Shown here: in pieces, positions 21,654-30,081 of the stretch
Layout: the number at the start of each line of letters is the position of its first letter
Position numbering within the stretch: position 1 is the stretch's first letter
From: an uncultured Blastocatellia bacterium
Lineage (GTDB): Bacteria > Acidobacteriota > Blastocatellia > Pyrinomonadales > Pyrinomonadaceae
Length of the DNA stretch: 31,746 nt
Direction of reading: 5' to 3'
NCBI GenBank assembly: GCA_946480785.1
Contig: CAMLLD010000077.1
Coordinates: forward strand, 1-31,746
The notes under the pieces: generated by a model
Database searches by the model: none
Told to the model about the DNA's origin: nothing
Seen by the model: only the letters and a program-made list of their open reading frames with translations
Made by a program: the position numbers and the translations under genes

Positions 21654-22967
21654 GTGAGTTATCCACGGATTACACAGATTGTTTTGTTGATTGTGCTGAG
21701 TTGGACCAGTGCGAGCGCAGTGGTCCAACAGACAAGCACACGCGTCGCGGAGAATGTAGACGCGCAGACGCATCTCGGAATGAAAGCGGCGCAGGCGAAT
21801 GATTTGAAGGAAGCGGAGCGTCACTTCGCCGCTGCCGCTTCGCTCGCTCCAGCCGATCCGGCGACGCGAAACAACTACGGCGCGATTCTGCTGCGTCTGG
21901 GCCGCACGGCCGAGGCGCGCAGTGAGTTCGAAGCATCGCTCAAACTAAATCCCCAGCAGCCGAGCGCGTTGACGAACCTGGCGCAGATTTATTTCGACCG
22001 GGGGCAGATTGACGATTTGCAGATGGCGCGAGACCTTCTCGAACGTGCTGCGAAGATCACGGCAGATCCCGAGATTTCACGTGCGCTCGTTGTCACCGTG
22101 TTAAGCCTGGCGCGCGCGCAAATGCTGAAAAACGATCTGCACGCTGCGGGACGTACGCTCGAAAGCGCGGTCGCTGGTGGATTGAACGACGCGAAGATCT
22201 ACGCTGCGTTGGCGGAAGTCTACGAAGCTGACGGTCACTTTGAAAATGCGATTCCCGCGATGCGTCTGGCCGTGCAACGCGATCCGCAGAACGAGGCTTA
22301 TCACTTTCGTTATGGTCTGCTGCTCACGGACTCACATGCGCCCGGCGCGGGTATTGTTCGTTTGCAGGAAGCGCTGAAGCAGTTTCCGAAGTCCGCACGT
22401 TTATGGCTCGCGTTGGGGATCGCTCAGCTCACGTACGGACAAAACACCGAGGCGGAAACGTCTTTCAAACAATCACTCGCAATCGATCCAAAGGCGGTGC
22501 CCGCGCTCGCGTATCTCGGCGTGACTTACGTCGAACGAGGACTTTACGACGACGCGATCCGCTTCTACGAACAGGCGATCGCGTTGAATCCGCAAGCCGC
22601 CACGCTGCACTATCTCGCCGCGGACGCGTTGCTCAAGATTCCAAATGGCGACACGACGCGCGGCGAACGGTATCTCAAGCGCGCGATCGAGCTCGATCCG
22701 AATCTGGCCGCTGCGTATCTGACGTGGGGCAGGCTTTACGTGCGCACAAACCAGTATGCCGAGGCTGCGCCGCTGCTCGAACGCGCAGTGTCGTTGCAGC
22801 CGGAGTTGATCGAAGCTCATTATCAACTCAGCCGCGTGCTGATGAAGTTGAAGCGTACCGACGAGGCCAATCGCGAGCTTGCAATCTTCAAACAGCTAAG
22901 TGAAAAACAGAAGGCACAAAATGAACCACGAGAAATCGCGCGCCGGCTCGCGAACGTCCGATTCTAA
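21654..22967 (+). CDS. secreted TPR-repeat protein
   Basis: A 437-residue protein starting with GTG one nucleotide after the stop of the TonB receptor, so translation is very probably coupled. Residues 1-23 are a signal peptide (ITQIVLLIVLSWTSASA). The rest is a regular array of about ten TPR units (AERHFAAAASLAPADPATRN, YGAILLRLGRTAEARSEFEA, YLGVTYVERGLYDDAIRFYE, and others). Such periplasmic TPR proteins often scaffold other proteins; paired directly with a TonB receptor it may help transport or hold the glycosidases made downstream. No catalytic motif is present. Confidence 0.88.
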   Translation: MSYPRITQIVLLIVLSWTSASAVVQQTSTRVAENVDAQTHLGMKAAQANDLKEAERHFAAAASLAPADPATRNNYGAILLRLGRTAEARSEFEASLKLNPQQPSALTNLAQIYFDRGQIDDLQMARDLLERAAKITADPEISRALVVTVLSLARAQMLKNDLHAAGRTLESAVAGGLNDAKIYAALAEVYEADGHFENAIPAMRLAVQRDPQNEAYHFRYGLLLTDSHAPGAGIVRLQEALKQFPKSARLWLALGIAQLTYGQNTEAETSFKQSLAIDPKAVPALAYLGVTYVERGLYDDAIRFYEQAIALNPQAATLHYLAADALLKIPNGDTTRGERYLKRAIELDPNLAAAYLTWGRLYVRTNQYAEAAPLLERAVSLQPELIEAHYQLSRVLMKLKRTDEANRELAIFKQLSEKQKAQNEPREIARRLANVRF

Positions 22968-22983
22968 AACGAAAGGTTTGTAA

Positions 22984-24126
22984 ATGATCTCTTTGCGGAG
23001 ACTCGTCCAGCTAATCGCCGTTTGGCTGCTGCTCGCTGTTAGCGCGTTCGCCGCGCAAACGGATCGCTGGTCGGAACAGAAGGCGCGCGATTGGTACGCG
23101 CGACAACCGTGGCTCGTTGGCAGCAACTACAACCCTGCGACCGCAATCAATCAACTCGAGATGTGGCAGGCAGACTCGTTCGATCCGAAGCGAATCGATC
23201 TCGAGCTCGGTTGGGCCGAGAGTCTCGGCATGAACACGATGCGCGTGTTCCTGCACGACCTGCTCTGGCAGGATCCGGAAGGTTTCAAGCGCCGGCTCGA
23301 TCAGTTTCTGACGATCGCCGCGAAGCACAAGATCAAACCGATGTTCGTGCTCTTCGACTCCGTTTGGGATCCCGATCCGAAACTCGGCAAGCAGCGCGCG
23401 CCGCGCCCCGGCGTACACAACTCGGGTTGGGTTCAGAGCCCCGGTCGCGCGGCGCTGCAAAACCCGGCCGAGTATCCGCGTCTCGAAGCGTATGTGAAAG
23501 GCGTTGTCGGCGCGCTCGCGCACGATCAGCGCGTGCTCGCGTGGGACATCTGGAACGAGCCCGACAACGAGAACCCCGGTAGTTACAACGAGCTCGAACC
23601 GAAGAACAAGGTCGAGCTCGCGTTGCGTCTTTTGCCTCAGGCGTTTGCGTGGGCGCGTGCAGCACAGCCCGAGCAACCGCTGACTTCCGGCGTGTGGAAG
23701 GGCGATTGGTCCACGCCTGAAAAAATGACGGCGATGGACCGTTTGCAGATCGAGCTCTCGGACGTCGTCACGTTTCATAACTACGACGCGCCGACAGAGT
23801 TGGAGCGACGCATCAATTGGCTCACGCGTTACAACCGGCCGCTCATCTGCACCGAGTACATGGCGCGCGGGAATGGCAGTTACTTCTTTGGTAGCTTGCT
23901 GGTCGGAAAGGTCCACCACGTCGGCATGATCAATTGGGGCTTCGTGCAGGGCAAGACGCAAACAAATTTGCCGTGGGATTCATGGCAGCACCCGTATGTC
24001 GATCGCGAACCGTCCGTCTGGTTTCACGAAGTGTTTCGCAACGACGGCACGCCTTACCTGCCGGAAGAAGTCGAGTTCATCAAGCGAATGACCGGCAAGG
24101 TGAAAGCGAAAGCAGCAGCGAACTAA
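22984..24126 (+). CDS. secreted glycoside hydrolase, clan GH-A (GH5-like)
   Basis: A 380-residue enzyme with a signal peptide (residues 1-24, cleavage near AFAAQ). It has the (beta/alpha)8 motifs of clan GH-A: LVGSNYNPATAINQLEMW at strand 1, LGMNTMRVFLHDLLW, WDIWNEPDN with Glu192 as acid/base, VTFHNYDAP, and LICTEYMARGNGSY with Glu291 as nucleophile. Both catalytic glutamates are in place. Homologues are often labelled endo-xylanase or cellulase-like, but substrate cannot be read from sequence. It follows the TPR gene by 16 nt and precedes a GH51 arabinofuranosidase, so cutting of a xylan, arabinan or similar backbone is reasonable. Confidence 0.85.
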   Translation: MISLRRLVQLIAVWLLLAVSAFAAQTDRWSEQKARDWYARQPWLVGSNYNPATAINQLEMWQADSFDPKRIDLELGWAESLGMNTMRVFLHDLLWQDPEGFKRRLDQFLTIAAKHKIKPMFVLFDSVWDPDPKLGKQRAPRPGVHNSGWVQSPGRAALQNPAEYPRLEAYVKGVVGALAHDQRVLAWDIWNEPDNENPGSYNELEPKNKVELALRLLPQAFAWARAAQPEQPLTSGVWKGDWSTPEKMTAMDRLQIELSDVVTFHNYDAPTELERRINWLTRYNRPLICTEYMARGNGSYFFGSLLVGKVHHVGMINWGFVQGKTQTNLPWDSWQHPYVDREPSVWFHEVFRNDGTPYLPEEVEFIKRMTGKVKAKAAAN

Positions 24127-24129
24127 ACG

Positions 24130-26193
24130 TTGCACACGAGGACACACAAAGCCGCAAGAAGTCTTCTCGTCGTTTTCTTGCTGGCGTTTGTTTCCGCGCA
24201 GCCTCACTTCACCACAGCACAACAGGTTCAGCGGGCGTCGATATCGATCGACACGCGCAAGGTTGAGAACAACATCAGTCCCCTGCTCTACGGACAGTTT
24301 CTGGAGTTCATGTTCGAGGGCATCAAGGGCGGGCTGCAAGCGGAACTGATCCGCAACCGCAGTTTTGAAGAGCCGGCAAACGCGATCGGCCTCTCACGCA
24401 ATTGGGAGCGTTATCCCGACGATCGCAACGACGACTACGCACTCACGTTTGGCTGGGACAGTAATTTTTCTTTTCCGCCGCAGCGCAAGAGCGAGGTCGT
24501 CGAGCACTCGCTGCGTGTCGAGACTAGTGATGGGGTCATCGAGCGTCACGGAGTCTACCAGCCGCGCGTTCCGGTAAGATCTGGCTTGGACTATCGCGGT
24601 TACGTTTGGCTGCGGAGGAGTGGCTTGCAAAGCGGTGGCGCCACAGTGGCGCTGGAGTCGGACTCGGACGAGCATCAAATCTACGCCTCCGCTCCTCTCC
24701 ATCGAATCACCAGCTTGAGAGGTGAGTGGCGCCGGTATGAGTTCTCACTAAGGCCAAACCGCACCGATCCGCTGGCGCGCTTCGCGATCCTTTTTTCGGG
24801 ACGCGGAACTGTGTGGATCGATCAAGTCTCGTTGATGCCCGTTGCTGTTGCACCCGGCGACGTGCGTCGCGACGTGTTCGATCGTGTCAAGGCGCTAAAG
24901 CCGGCTTTCATTCGTTGGCCCGGCGGCAACGTGGCCCAGGACTATCATTGGATGTGGGGCGTTGGACCACGCGACGCGCGCTTCACGTGGACGAATCTCT
25001 CGTGGAAAAACGAACCGGAGCCGAGCGACTTTGGCACTGATGAGTTCGTGATGTTTGCGCGCGCGCTCGGCGCCGAGCCTTCGCTCACGGTCAATGTCGA
25101 GGGACGCGGCGCGACGGCTGAGGAGGCGGCAGCGTGGGTTGAGTACTGCAACGGACCGGTGAGTTCGAAGTACGGCGCGATGCGTGCGGCTAACGGTCAC
25201 CTCGCGCCGTTTGGCGTGAAGTTTTGGGAAGTCGGGAATGAGATCTGGGGCGACTGGGTGCGCGGCCACTCGGATGCTGAAACTTACGCGCGAAACTACA
25301 ACCGGTATGCGCAGGCGATGCGTGCTGTCGATCCGTCGATCAAGCTCATCGCCGTCGGCCGTGATGACCAGGATAAAAACCTGAACTGGAACCGGATCGT
25401 ACTGCGTGAAGCGGGACGCAACATCGATTATCTCGCGATTCATCACTATTACGGCCGGCGTGAGATGAACGGTGATCGTTTGAACCTGATGGCCCATCCG
25501 TTAACGATCGAACATTTCTATTCGGACGTGCAACAGTTATTACACGAGCTCGGATTAGCGGGCCGCGTCAAGCTGGCAATCAACGAGTGGGGATTGGATC
25601 TGCCGACTGAGCAACAGTATTCGATGGAGTCGGCCCTCTATGGCGCGCGGCTGATGAACGTATTCGAACGATCGGGAGACGTCGTCGAGATGAGCGCGGT
25701 CTCCGATCTCGTTAACGGCTGGCCCGGCGGGATCATCCAAAGCGGTCGACAGAGCGTTTTCGTCTCGCCCATCTACCTCGTAAACCAACTCTACGCCACC
25801 CATCGCGGCGACCAACGCCTCTCAACCACCGTCACCAGTCCCACCTTCAACACCTCCGGCGAAGTGGTTAATACATCTGGCGCAAACACGAACATCCCTT
25901 ACCTCGACGCCATCGCCACTCGCACCGCCGACGGCACAAAGATCTTCATCAAAGCCGTAAACACCAGCTCAACGAGCTCGTTACTCACAACGATCACCAT
26001 TCAAGGCGCACTCCCCGCAGCCCACGCCGAAGTCCAAACCATCACCGCCCCATCCCTCGACATCACCAATGACTTCTCCCGCCCCAATGCGGTACAAGTT
26101 CAAAAGAGAACGCTTCCGAGTGGACGTAGCTTTGTCATTACTTTACCCAAGCATTCCGTCTCCGTCATCGCACTCCGGACGCACCCCGTTTAA
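24130..26193 (+). CDS. alpha-L-arabinofuranosidase, GH51
   Basis: A 687-residue secreted enzyme. The frame most likely starts at the TTG at 24130, 3 nt after the previous stop, giving a signal peptide (SLLVVFLLAFVSAQP). GH51 hallmarks are ISPLLYGQFLEFMFEGIKGG at the N-terminus, FIRWPGGNVAQDYHW, WEVGNEIWG with Glu371 as acid/base and INEWGLD with Glu486 as nucleophile. A carbohydrate-binding-like insert lies at about 85-240 and a beta-sandwich at the C-terminus. It removes L-arabinofuranose side groups from arabinan or arabinoxylan. It is the last gene of the TonB receptor operon and all catalytic residues are intact. Confidence 0.93.
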   Translation: MHTRTHKAARSLLVVFLLAFVSAQPHFTTAQQVQRASISIDTRKVENNISPLLYGQFLEFMFEGIKGGLQAELIRNRSFEEPANAIGLSRNWERYPDDRNDDYALTFGWDSNFSFPPQRKSEVVEHSLRVETSDGVIERHGVYQPRVPVRSGLDYRGYVWLRRSGLQSGGATVALESDSDEHQIYASAPLHRITSLRGEWRRYEFSLRPNRTDPLARFAILFSGRGTVWIDQVSLMPVAVAPGDVRRDVFDRVKALKPAFIRWPGGNVAQDYHWMWGVGPRDARFTWTNLSWKNEPEPSDFGTDEFVMFARALGAEPSLTVNVEGRGATAEEAAAWVEYCNGPVSSKYGAMRAANGHLAPFGVKFWEVGNEIWGDWVRGHSDAETYARNYNRYAQAMRAVDPSIKLIAVGRDDQDKNLNWNRIVLREAGRNIDYLAIHHYYGRREMNGDRLNLMAHPLTIEHFYSDVQQLLHELGLAGRVKLAINEWGLDLPTEQQYSMESALYGARLMNVFERSGDVVEMSAVSDLVNGWPGGIIQSGRQSVFVSPIYLVNQLYATHRGDQRLSTTVTSPTFNTSGEVVNTSGANTNIPYLDAIATRTADGTKIFIKAVNTSSTSSLLTTITIQGALPAAHAEVQTITAPSLDITNDFSRPNAVQVQKRTLPSGRSFVITLPKHSVSVIALRTHPV

Positions 26194-26308
26194 TTCTTGC
26201 GACCAGAGCAAATGAGCGAGCACGCCTGACCTTCGTACCATCGGCCCTGAGGACTTCTTTATTGCTACAAGGTGCTGAGCGGTAGTTGGTCTAATGGCAA
26301 TTTCGTAA

Positions 26309-26986
26309 TCATATCCTACGTGAAGTAGCCTTATAGTTCTTGAACACTGTTTGAAAAGCGTTTCTGAGTCGATCGACCTCGGTTGAAGAACTTGGCACAA
26401 TGTGGTGCTCCCACTTGTGATCGTAGTGACCCAGCATCTGTTCAATTGATGCCGCCTCGGTGTTATAAACAAGAAATCGGTTCTTGGCACCCAATTCCTT
26501 AGTAAGACCAACAAACGATCGGGCTAAGTCGAGCGGTAAACCGGAAGCGTAAAACTTGCACTCAACCGTCAGTGGGATTTTGGTGTTTCGCGGCGAAACT
26601 CGATTAGCTCTGCAAGTGAGAGCTTCGTTGCGATCGATTACAGCGATATCGCACTCATGAAGAACCTTGGATACGCCGGAAACACGAACGCTGATATGCA
26701 GTTCCAGCGCGGGCGCGTTCGGAAACTCGATCACCGCATGTGAGTAGTCCTTTCTTTCAGAATAAAGATATCCAGGGCTTGACCTGAAAACAAAGGTAGT
26801 TGGAACAGCACCGGATCGGCTCTCAAATCTAGTCGTTGCGCCTTCGATCTGCGCCGCTCTCAGAATCATCGAAAAAACATATGCTTCGTACACATCACAC
26901 GCTGCGGAACGAGATGTTACGCCAGGCGAGATAGCTGATCCCAGTGCGCTCCGAATCTCTGCCAAAAGATCTGCTCTAATCGGCAC
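26309..26986 (-). CDS. PD-(D/E)xK nuclease-like protein
   Basis: A 225-residue soluble protein starting with GTG. The pattern Glu34 (DVYEAYVFSMIL), Asp113 in ECDIAVID and Glu142-x-Lys144 in LTVECKFYAS, followed by a helix with FVGLTKELGAKNRFLVYNT, matches the PD-(D/E)xK nuclease core used by restriction enzymes and Mrr-like proteins. Spacing and predicted strands fit; I recognise no specific family. Its start overlaps the upstream gene by 11 nt, so the two are coupled. A role in DNA defence or as an effector of a small conflict system is likely by context but unproven. Confidence 0.62.
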   Translation of the reverse strand: MPIRADLLAEIRSALGSAISPGVTSRSAACDVYEAYVFSMILRAAQIEGATTRFESRSGAVPTTFVFRSSPGYLYSERKDYSHAVIEFPNAPALELHISVRVSGVSKVLHECDIAVIDRNEALTCRANRVSPRNTKIPLTVECKFYASGLPLDLARSFVGLTKELGAKNRFLVYNTEAASIEQMLGHYDHKWEHHIVPSSSTEVDRLRNAFQTVFKNYKATSRRI

Positions 26987-27464
26987 GGGCTTCTCTCTCG
27001 AGCTCGGCGACTAAATGCTTGAAGCTCTCCAAGCGCTTGGACCTTTGTGAAATCTGTTCAAGATTAAGCTCAAGCTCGCGGTTATCAGTGTCCTCATTCC
27101 AAAATTCAAAACGGTGAGGCGTGTTAGATAGCCTGAGGAACTTTGCAATTTCGTTCTCTAGCTCGAAGATATTTGTCGTGACTTGTCTGAGAGCAGCGAT
27201 TAGCATGAGCAGTTTTTCTCTTTCCGAGTAACTGACACTAGTCGTCAGCTCCACTTTCTTTCCTGACGAGCGTTTCTGAGGTCTAGGCTCATTTGCAAAA
27301 ACCAATTGTTCAGTTTCTGTCTCCTTCAATAGACTAACGCTCTTAGTTTCGGGTTTACCTAAACGTATAGTCGCCTCAACGTCTTCAACAGCCCACGCCA
27401 AGCCCGCCTCTCGCATGAAATTTGAAAGTTCGGCAAAGGTATTCTTGCATTCTTCTGGAGTCAT
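26976..27464 (-). CDS. unknown partner of the PD-(D/E)xK nuclease gene
   Basis: A 162-residue soluble, acidic, mostly helical protein. The N-terminal half (MTPEECKNTFAELSNFMREA, then GLAWAVEDVEATIRLGK) and a helical region with coiled-coil tendency (KLLMLIAALRQVTTNIFELE, then RSKRLESFKHLVAELEREAR) are separated by a polar linker. No catalytic motif is seen. I chose the ATG at 27464; an in-frame TTG at 27476 is possible. The 11-nt overlap with the nuclease gene suggests a fixed partnership, for example specificity subunit, chaperone or inhibitor. No family recognised. Confidence 0.6.
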   Translation of the reverse strand: MTPEECKNTFAELSNFMREAGLAWAVEDVEATIRLGKPETKSVSLLKETETEQLVFANEPRPQKRSSGKKVELTTSVSYSEREKLLMLIAALRQVTTNIFELENEIAKFLRLSNTPHRFEFWNEDTDNRELELNLEQISQRSKRLESFKHLVAELEREARAD

Positions 27465-27502
27465 ACTAAGAACCAAGCCATAGAGGAGATTTGGACTTTA
27501 GG

Positions 27503-27518
27503 GTTACATTCCGGTAAC
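27503..27518. promoter_or_regulatory. small inverted repeat upstream of the nuclease pair
   Basis: GTTAC (27503-27507) and GTAAC (27514-27518) with a 6-nt centre, about 40 bp upstream of the partner gene start. The half-sites match those of the palindrome before the BrnT gene. Too short to be sure. Confidence 0.3.
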
Positions 27519-27615
27519 TATCAGATTCGTTGCTCGTTAGCTGAGTTTAAGCATCATCGAGCCGATTAGGTCTCCTTTGGACATTTTCAGGCCTAAACAC
27601 ACGAACCGCGATTCT

Positions 27616-27819
27616 TCAGCGCGTCAGCTTTTCAATCAATTCCATTTCCTTCTGGACGACTTGGTTGATTAGCTCAGTCACGTCTCTGCCATTCTTACGA
27701 GCGACTCTTTCGACTTGCGCTTGAACCTTCGCATCAAGGTAAATCGGTAGCTGAATCACCGCGCCTCTTCTATAAAACTTCCCTTGTTCGGCTTTGGAGA
27801 AATCGTATTCGCGTTTCAT
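27616..27819 (-). CDS. brnA: BrnA-like antitoxin
   Basis: A 67-residue protein with the ribbon-helix-helix pattern of BrnA-type antitoxins: a short N-terminal arm (MKREYDFSKAEQGKFYRRG), a strand AVIQLPIYLD, and two helices (KVQAQVERVARKNGRDVTEL, then INQVVQKEMELIEKL). Its ATG overlaps the toxin stop as ATGA. The toxin-first order is the normal arrangement for brnT-brnA operons. It would neutralise BrnT and repress the promoter. Confidence 0.85.
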   Translation of the reverse strand: MKREYDFSKAEQGKFYRRGAVIQLPIYLDAKVQAQVERVARKNGRDVTELINQVVQKEMELIEKLTR

Positions 27820-28130
27820 CGTAATTTCCTTCTCTCGTATTCCGCCGTTTCACGCTTTGTCGCTTTTCGAGCTGAAATCAGCCGAAGGCGAGCGCTTGAT
27901 TCAGTGTCATTACGGAAAGTGTGGCAGACCACGAGGACCACGCCTGTCTGATCCAAACCCAACGTAATCCAGCGTTCTTCGCCCTCACTGTGTTCCTCGT
28001 CAAACTCTGACAGAGCGCTTCGGTCAACGAAGATTGAAGCAGCGCGCTCAAATGTCACTCCATGCTGCTTTACATTCCGACGGGCCTTTCGAGGATCCCA
28101 TTCAAATTGATACTGGAATTTACCAGCCAC
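27816..28130 (-). CDS. brnT: BrnT family toxin
   Basis: A 104-residue protein starting with GTG. Typical BrnT motifs are FEWDPRKARRNVKQHGVTFE, then the D..HSEGEERWITLGL region, VLVVCHTFR and LRLISARKATKRETAEYE near the C-terminus. BrnT is a ribonuclease with a fold related to RelE that blocks translation. The conserved Arg, His and Lys residues are present, so it is probably active. It is followed directly by brnA with a 4-nt overlap. A GTAAC palindrome lies 17 bp upstream. Confidence 0.92.
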   Translation of the reverse strand: MAGKFQYQFEWDPRKARRNVKQHGVTFERAASIFVDRSALSEFDEEHSEGEERWITLGLDQTGVVLVVCHTFRNDTESSARLRLISARKATKRETAEYERRKLR

Positions 28131-28146
28131 GAAAACATAATCCCAT

Positions 28147-28158
28147 GTAACGAGTTAC
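28147..28158. promoter_or_regulatory. candidate BrnA operator
   Basis: GTAACGAGTTAC, a palindrome with 5-bp arms and a 2-bp centre, 17 bp upstream of the brnT start. BrnA represses its own promoter in known systems; binding here is inferred from position. Confidence 0.4.
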
Positions 28159-28217
28159 TACGCAAAACAAGCGATCTGTGACAGCCAAAGCAGTGTGTGG
28201 GCAAACGCGCTTGCCAC

Positions 28218-30059
28218 TTATATATTCCCAAGCCGCACGGGGCTGCGGCGGACGGCGGGGAGGTCGGGGGTGAAGTCTTCGCCGGGGTTGATGAATTGAT
28301 CGCGCTCGAATTTGTATTGCTTGTCGTAGAGTTGTTTGTATCGGCCACCGGCGGCGAGTAGTTGAGCGTGAGTTCCGCGTTCGACGATTTCGCCGCCTTC
28401 CAACACCAGTATCTGATCGGCGCTCTGGATGGTCGAGAGACGGTGCGCGATAACGAAAGTGGTGCGACCGCGTCGCAACGAGCGCAGCCCGTCCTGAATT
28501 AACGCTTCACTCTCGCTGTCGAGACTCGACGTTGCTTCGTCAAGAACCAACAGCTTCGGATTCGCGAGAATCGCGCGCGCAATCGCGACGCGCTGGCGTT
28601 GTCCGCCGGACAGCTTCACGCCACGCTCGCCGACGATCGTGTCGTACTTCTGCTCGAAGCCCTGGATGAACTCATCGCAGTGGGCGATGCGACTCACCGT
28701 CTTGATCTCTTCCAGCGTCGCGTGCGGATTCGCGAAGGCGATGTTTTCCGCAATCGTCCCGTCAAACAGGAAGTTGTCCTGCATCACCACTCCGAGATAA
28801 GAACGATAGTCACGCAGACGCAGCGAATGCAGATCTTTCCCGTCGATCTTAATCGTCCCGGAAAGCGGTTGGTTGAAGTTCATGGCGAGACTAATCAGCG
28901 TGCTTTTGCCCGAGCCGCTCGACCCGACGAGCGCGGTGGTCGATCCGGCCGGCGCTTTGAAAGAAACGTTCTTGAGCACCGGCACACCGGGGTTGTACTC
29001 GAACCAAACGTTCTCAAATTCGATCTCGCCTTCAACTTCCGGCAAAGGCGCGCGCGTCGCATCCTCCTCGTCTTCGGTGGTCATCTCCATGACTTCGTGA
29101 ATGCGATCGAGTCCCGCGAAGGCCTCGGTGATCTGCGTTCCAATAGCCGCGAACTGAATCAGCGGCATCGCCATCAGTCCGGTAAAGAGCACATACATGA
29201 ACAGATCACCGATCGTCATCTGCCCGTTTACCACCGAACGTCCGCCAACCAGAATCAGCACGACACCGATCGCGCCCACGATGAGCGACGAAAACGCACT
29301 CGTCGCGGACACACCGGTCATGGACTTCGCGATGTTGCGAAACAACTTGTGCGCGCCGCGCGCAAACGTCAAAGCCTCGCGCCTTTCAGCCGTGTACGCC
29401 TTTACGATGCGAATGCCGCCGAGCGATTCGGCCAGACGCCCGGTCAACGCCGCAGTGATTTCACCACGCTCGCGGAACAACGGCCGCAGACGCGTAAACG
29501 CATACGCCAGCGCGCCGCCGAACACCGCGAGGACCACGATCGTCACCGAGGTCAAACGCCAGTTGAGCCAAAACAAAACACAGATCGCGACGATGGCCGT
29601 GATGAAACTACCCGCGAGTTGGACCAGACCCGTGCCCACCAAATTGCGGATGCCTTCGGCGTCGTTCATGATCCGCGAGATGAGCTTACCGGTTTGAGTA
29701 GAGTCGAAATAACTGATCGGCAGCCGCGCGATCTGCGCCTGCACTTTCTTGCGCATCTCCGTGATCGCGCGTTGGGCCGCGACTCCCAACACTTGCGAGA
29801 GACTGAAGGACGTGACGGCTTGTATCAGCGTTGCGGCGCCGGCGGCCAGCGGGATCTTCCACAGCAGATCGGTGCGACCTTTGCCGATGACGATCTCGAT
29901 CAGGTATTTCGTTGAGGCGGGCAGGACCAGGCCCATCGCCTGGTTGATGATCATCAGTACGGCGCCGAGCAGCAAACGATGACGATGCGCCCAGATTAAC
30001 TCGCGCGCATCGGCCCACGCGGCGGACCAGCGGATCTTTTTCTTTGGTTCTTTAGCCAT
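28218..30059 (-). CDS. ABC exporter, fused membrane and ATPase domains (MsbA-like)
   Basis: A 613-residue half-transporter. The membrane domain (about 20-320) has six hydrophobic segments, including RHRLLLGAVLMIINQAMGLV and FITAIVAICVLFWLNWRL. The ATPase domain (about 345-580) has Walker A GSSGSGKST (379-387), signature LSGGQRQRVAIARAI, Walker B LLVLDEATSSLD and the switch His in IAHRLST. It resembles exporters of lipids, drugs or peptides; MsbA-like lipid export is possible but not provable from sequence. It forms a homodimer or pairs with another half-transporter. It is followed by a long antisense frame that is only a shadow. Confidence 0.93.
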   Translation of the reverse strand: MAKEPKKKIRWSAAWADARELIWAHRHRLLLGAVLMIINQAMGLVLPASTKYLIEIVIGKGRTDLLWKIPLAAGAATLIQAVTSFSLSQVLGVAAQRAITEMRKKVQAQIARLPISYFDSTQTGKLISRIMNDAEGIRNLVGTGLVQLAGSFITAIVAICVLFWLNWRLTSVTIVVLAVFGGALAYAFTRLRPLFRERGEITAALTGRLAESLGGIRIVKAYTAERREALTFARGAHKLFRNIAKSMTGVSATSAFSSLIVGAIGVVLILVGGRSVVNGQMTIGDLFMYVLFTGLMAMPLIQFAAIGTQITEAFAGLDRIHEVMEMTTEDEEDATRAPLPEVEGEIEFENVWFEYNPGVPVLKNVSFKAPAGSTTALVGSSGSGKSTLISLAMNFNQPLSGTIKIDGKDLHSLRLRDYRSYLGVVMQDNFLFDGTIAENIAFANPHATLEEIKTVSRIAHCDEFIQGFEQKYDTIVGERGVKLSGGQRQRVAIARAILANPKLLVLDEATSSLDSESEALIQDGLRSLRRGRTTFVIAHRLSTIQSADQILVLEGGEIVERGTHAQLLAAGGRYKQLYDKQYKFERDQFINPGEDFTPDLPAVRRSPVRLGNI

Positions 30060-30081
30060 GATCTTCAGTGGAGGGCGAGTC

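Noticed and set aside
28599..29915. A 438-residue open frame on the plus strand
   Set aside because: It lies wholly antisense to the ABC exporter, is made of Arg/His/Asp/Gln-rich low-complexity translation and has no motif. It is a by-product of GC-rich codon use in the real gene.
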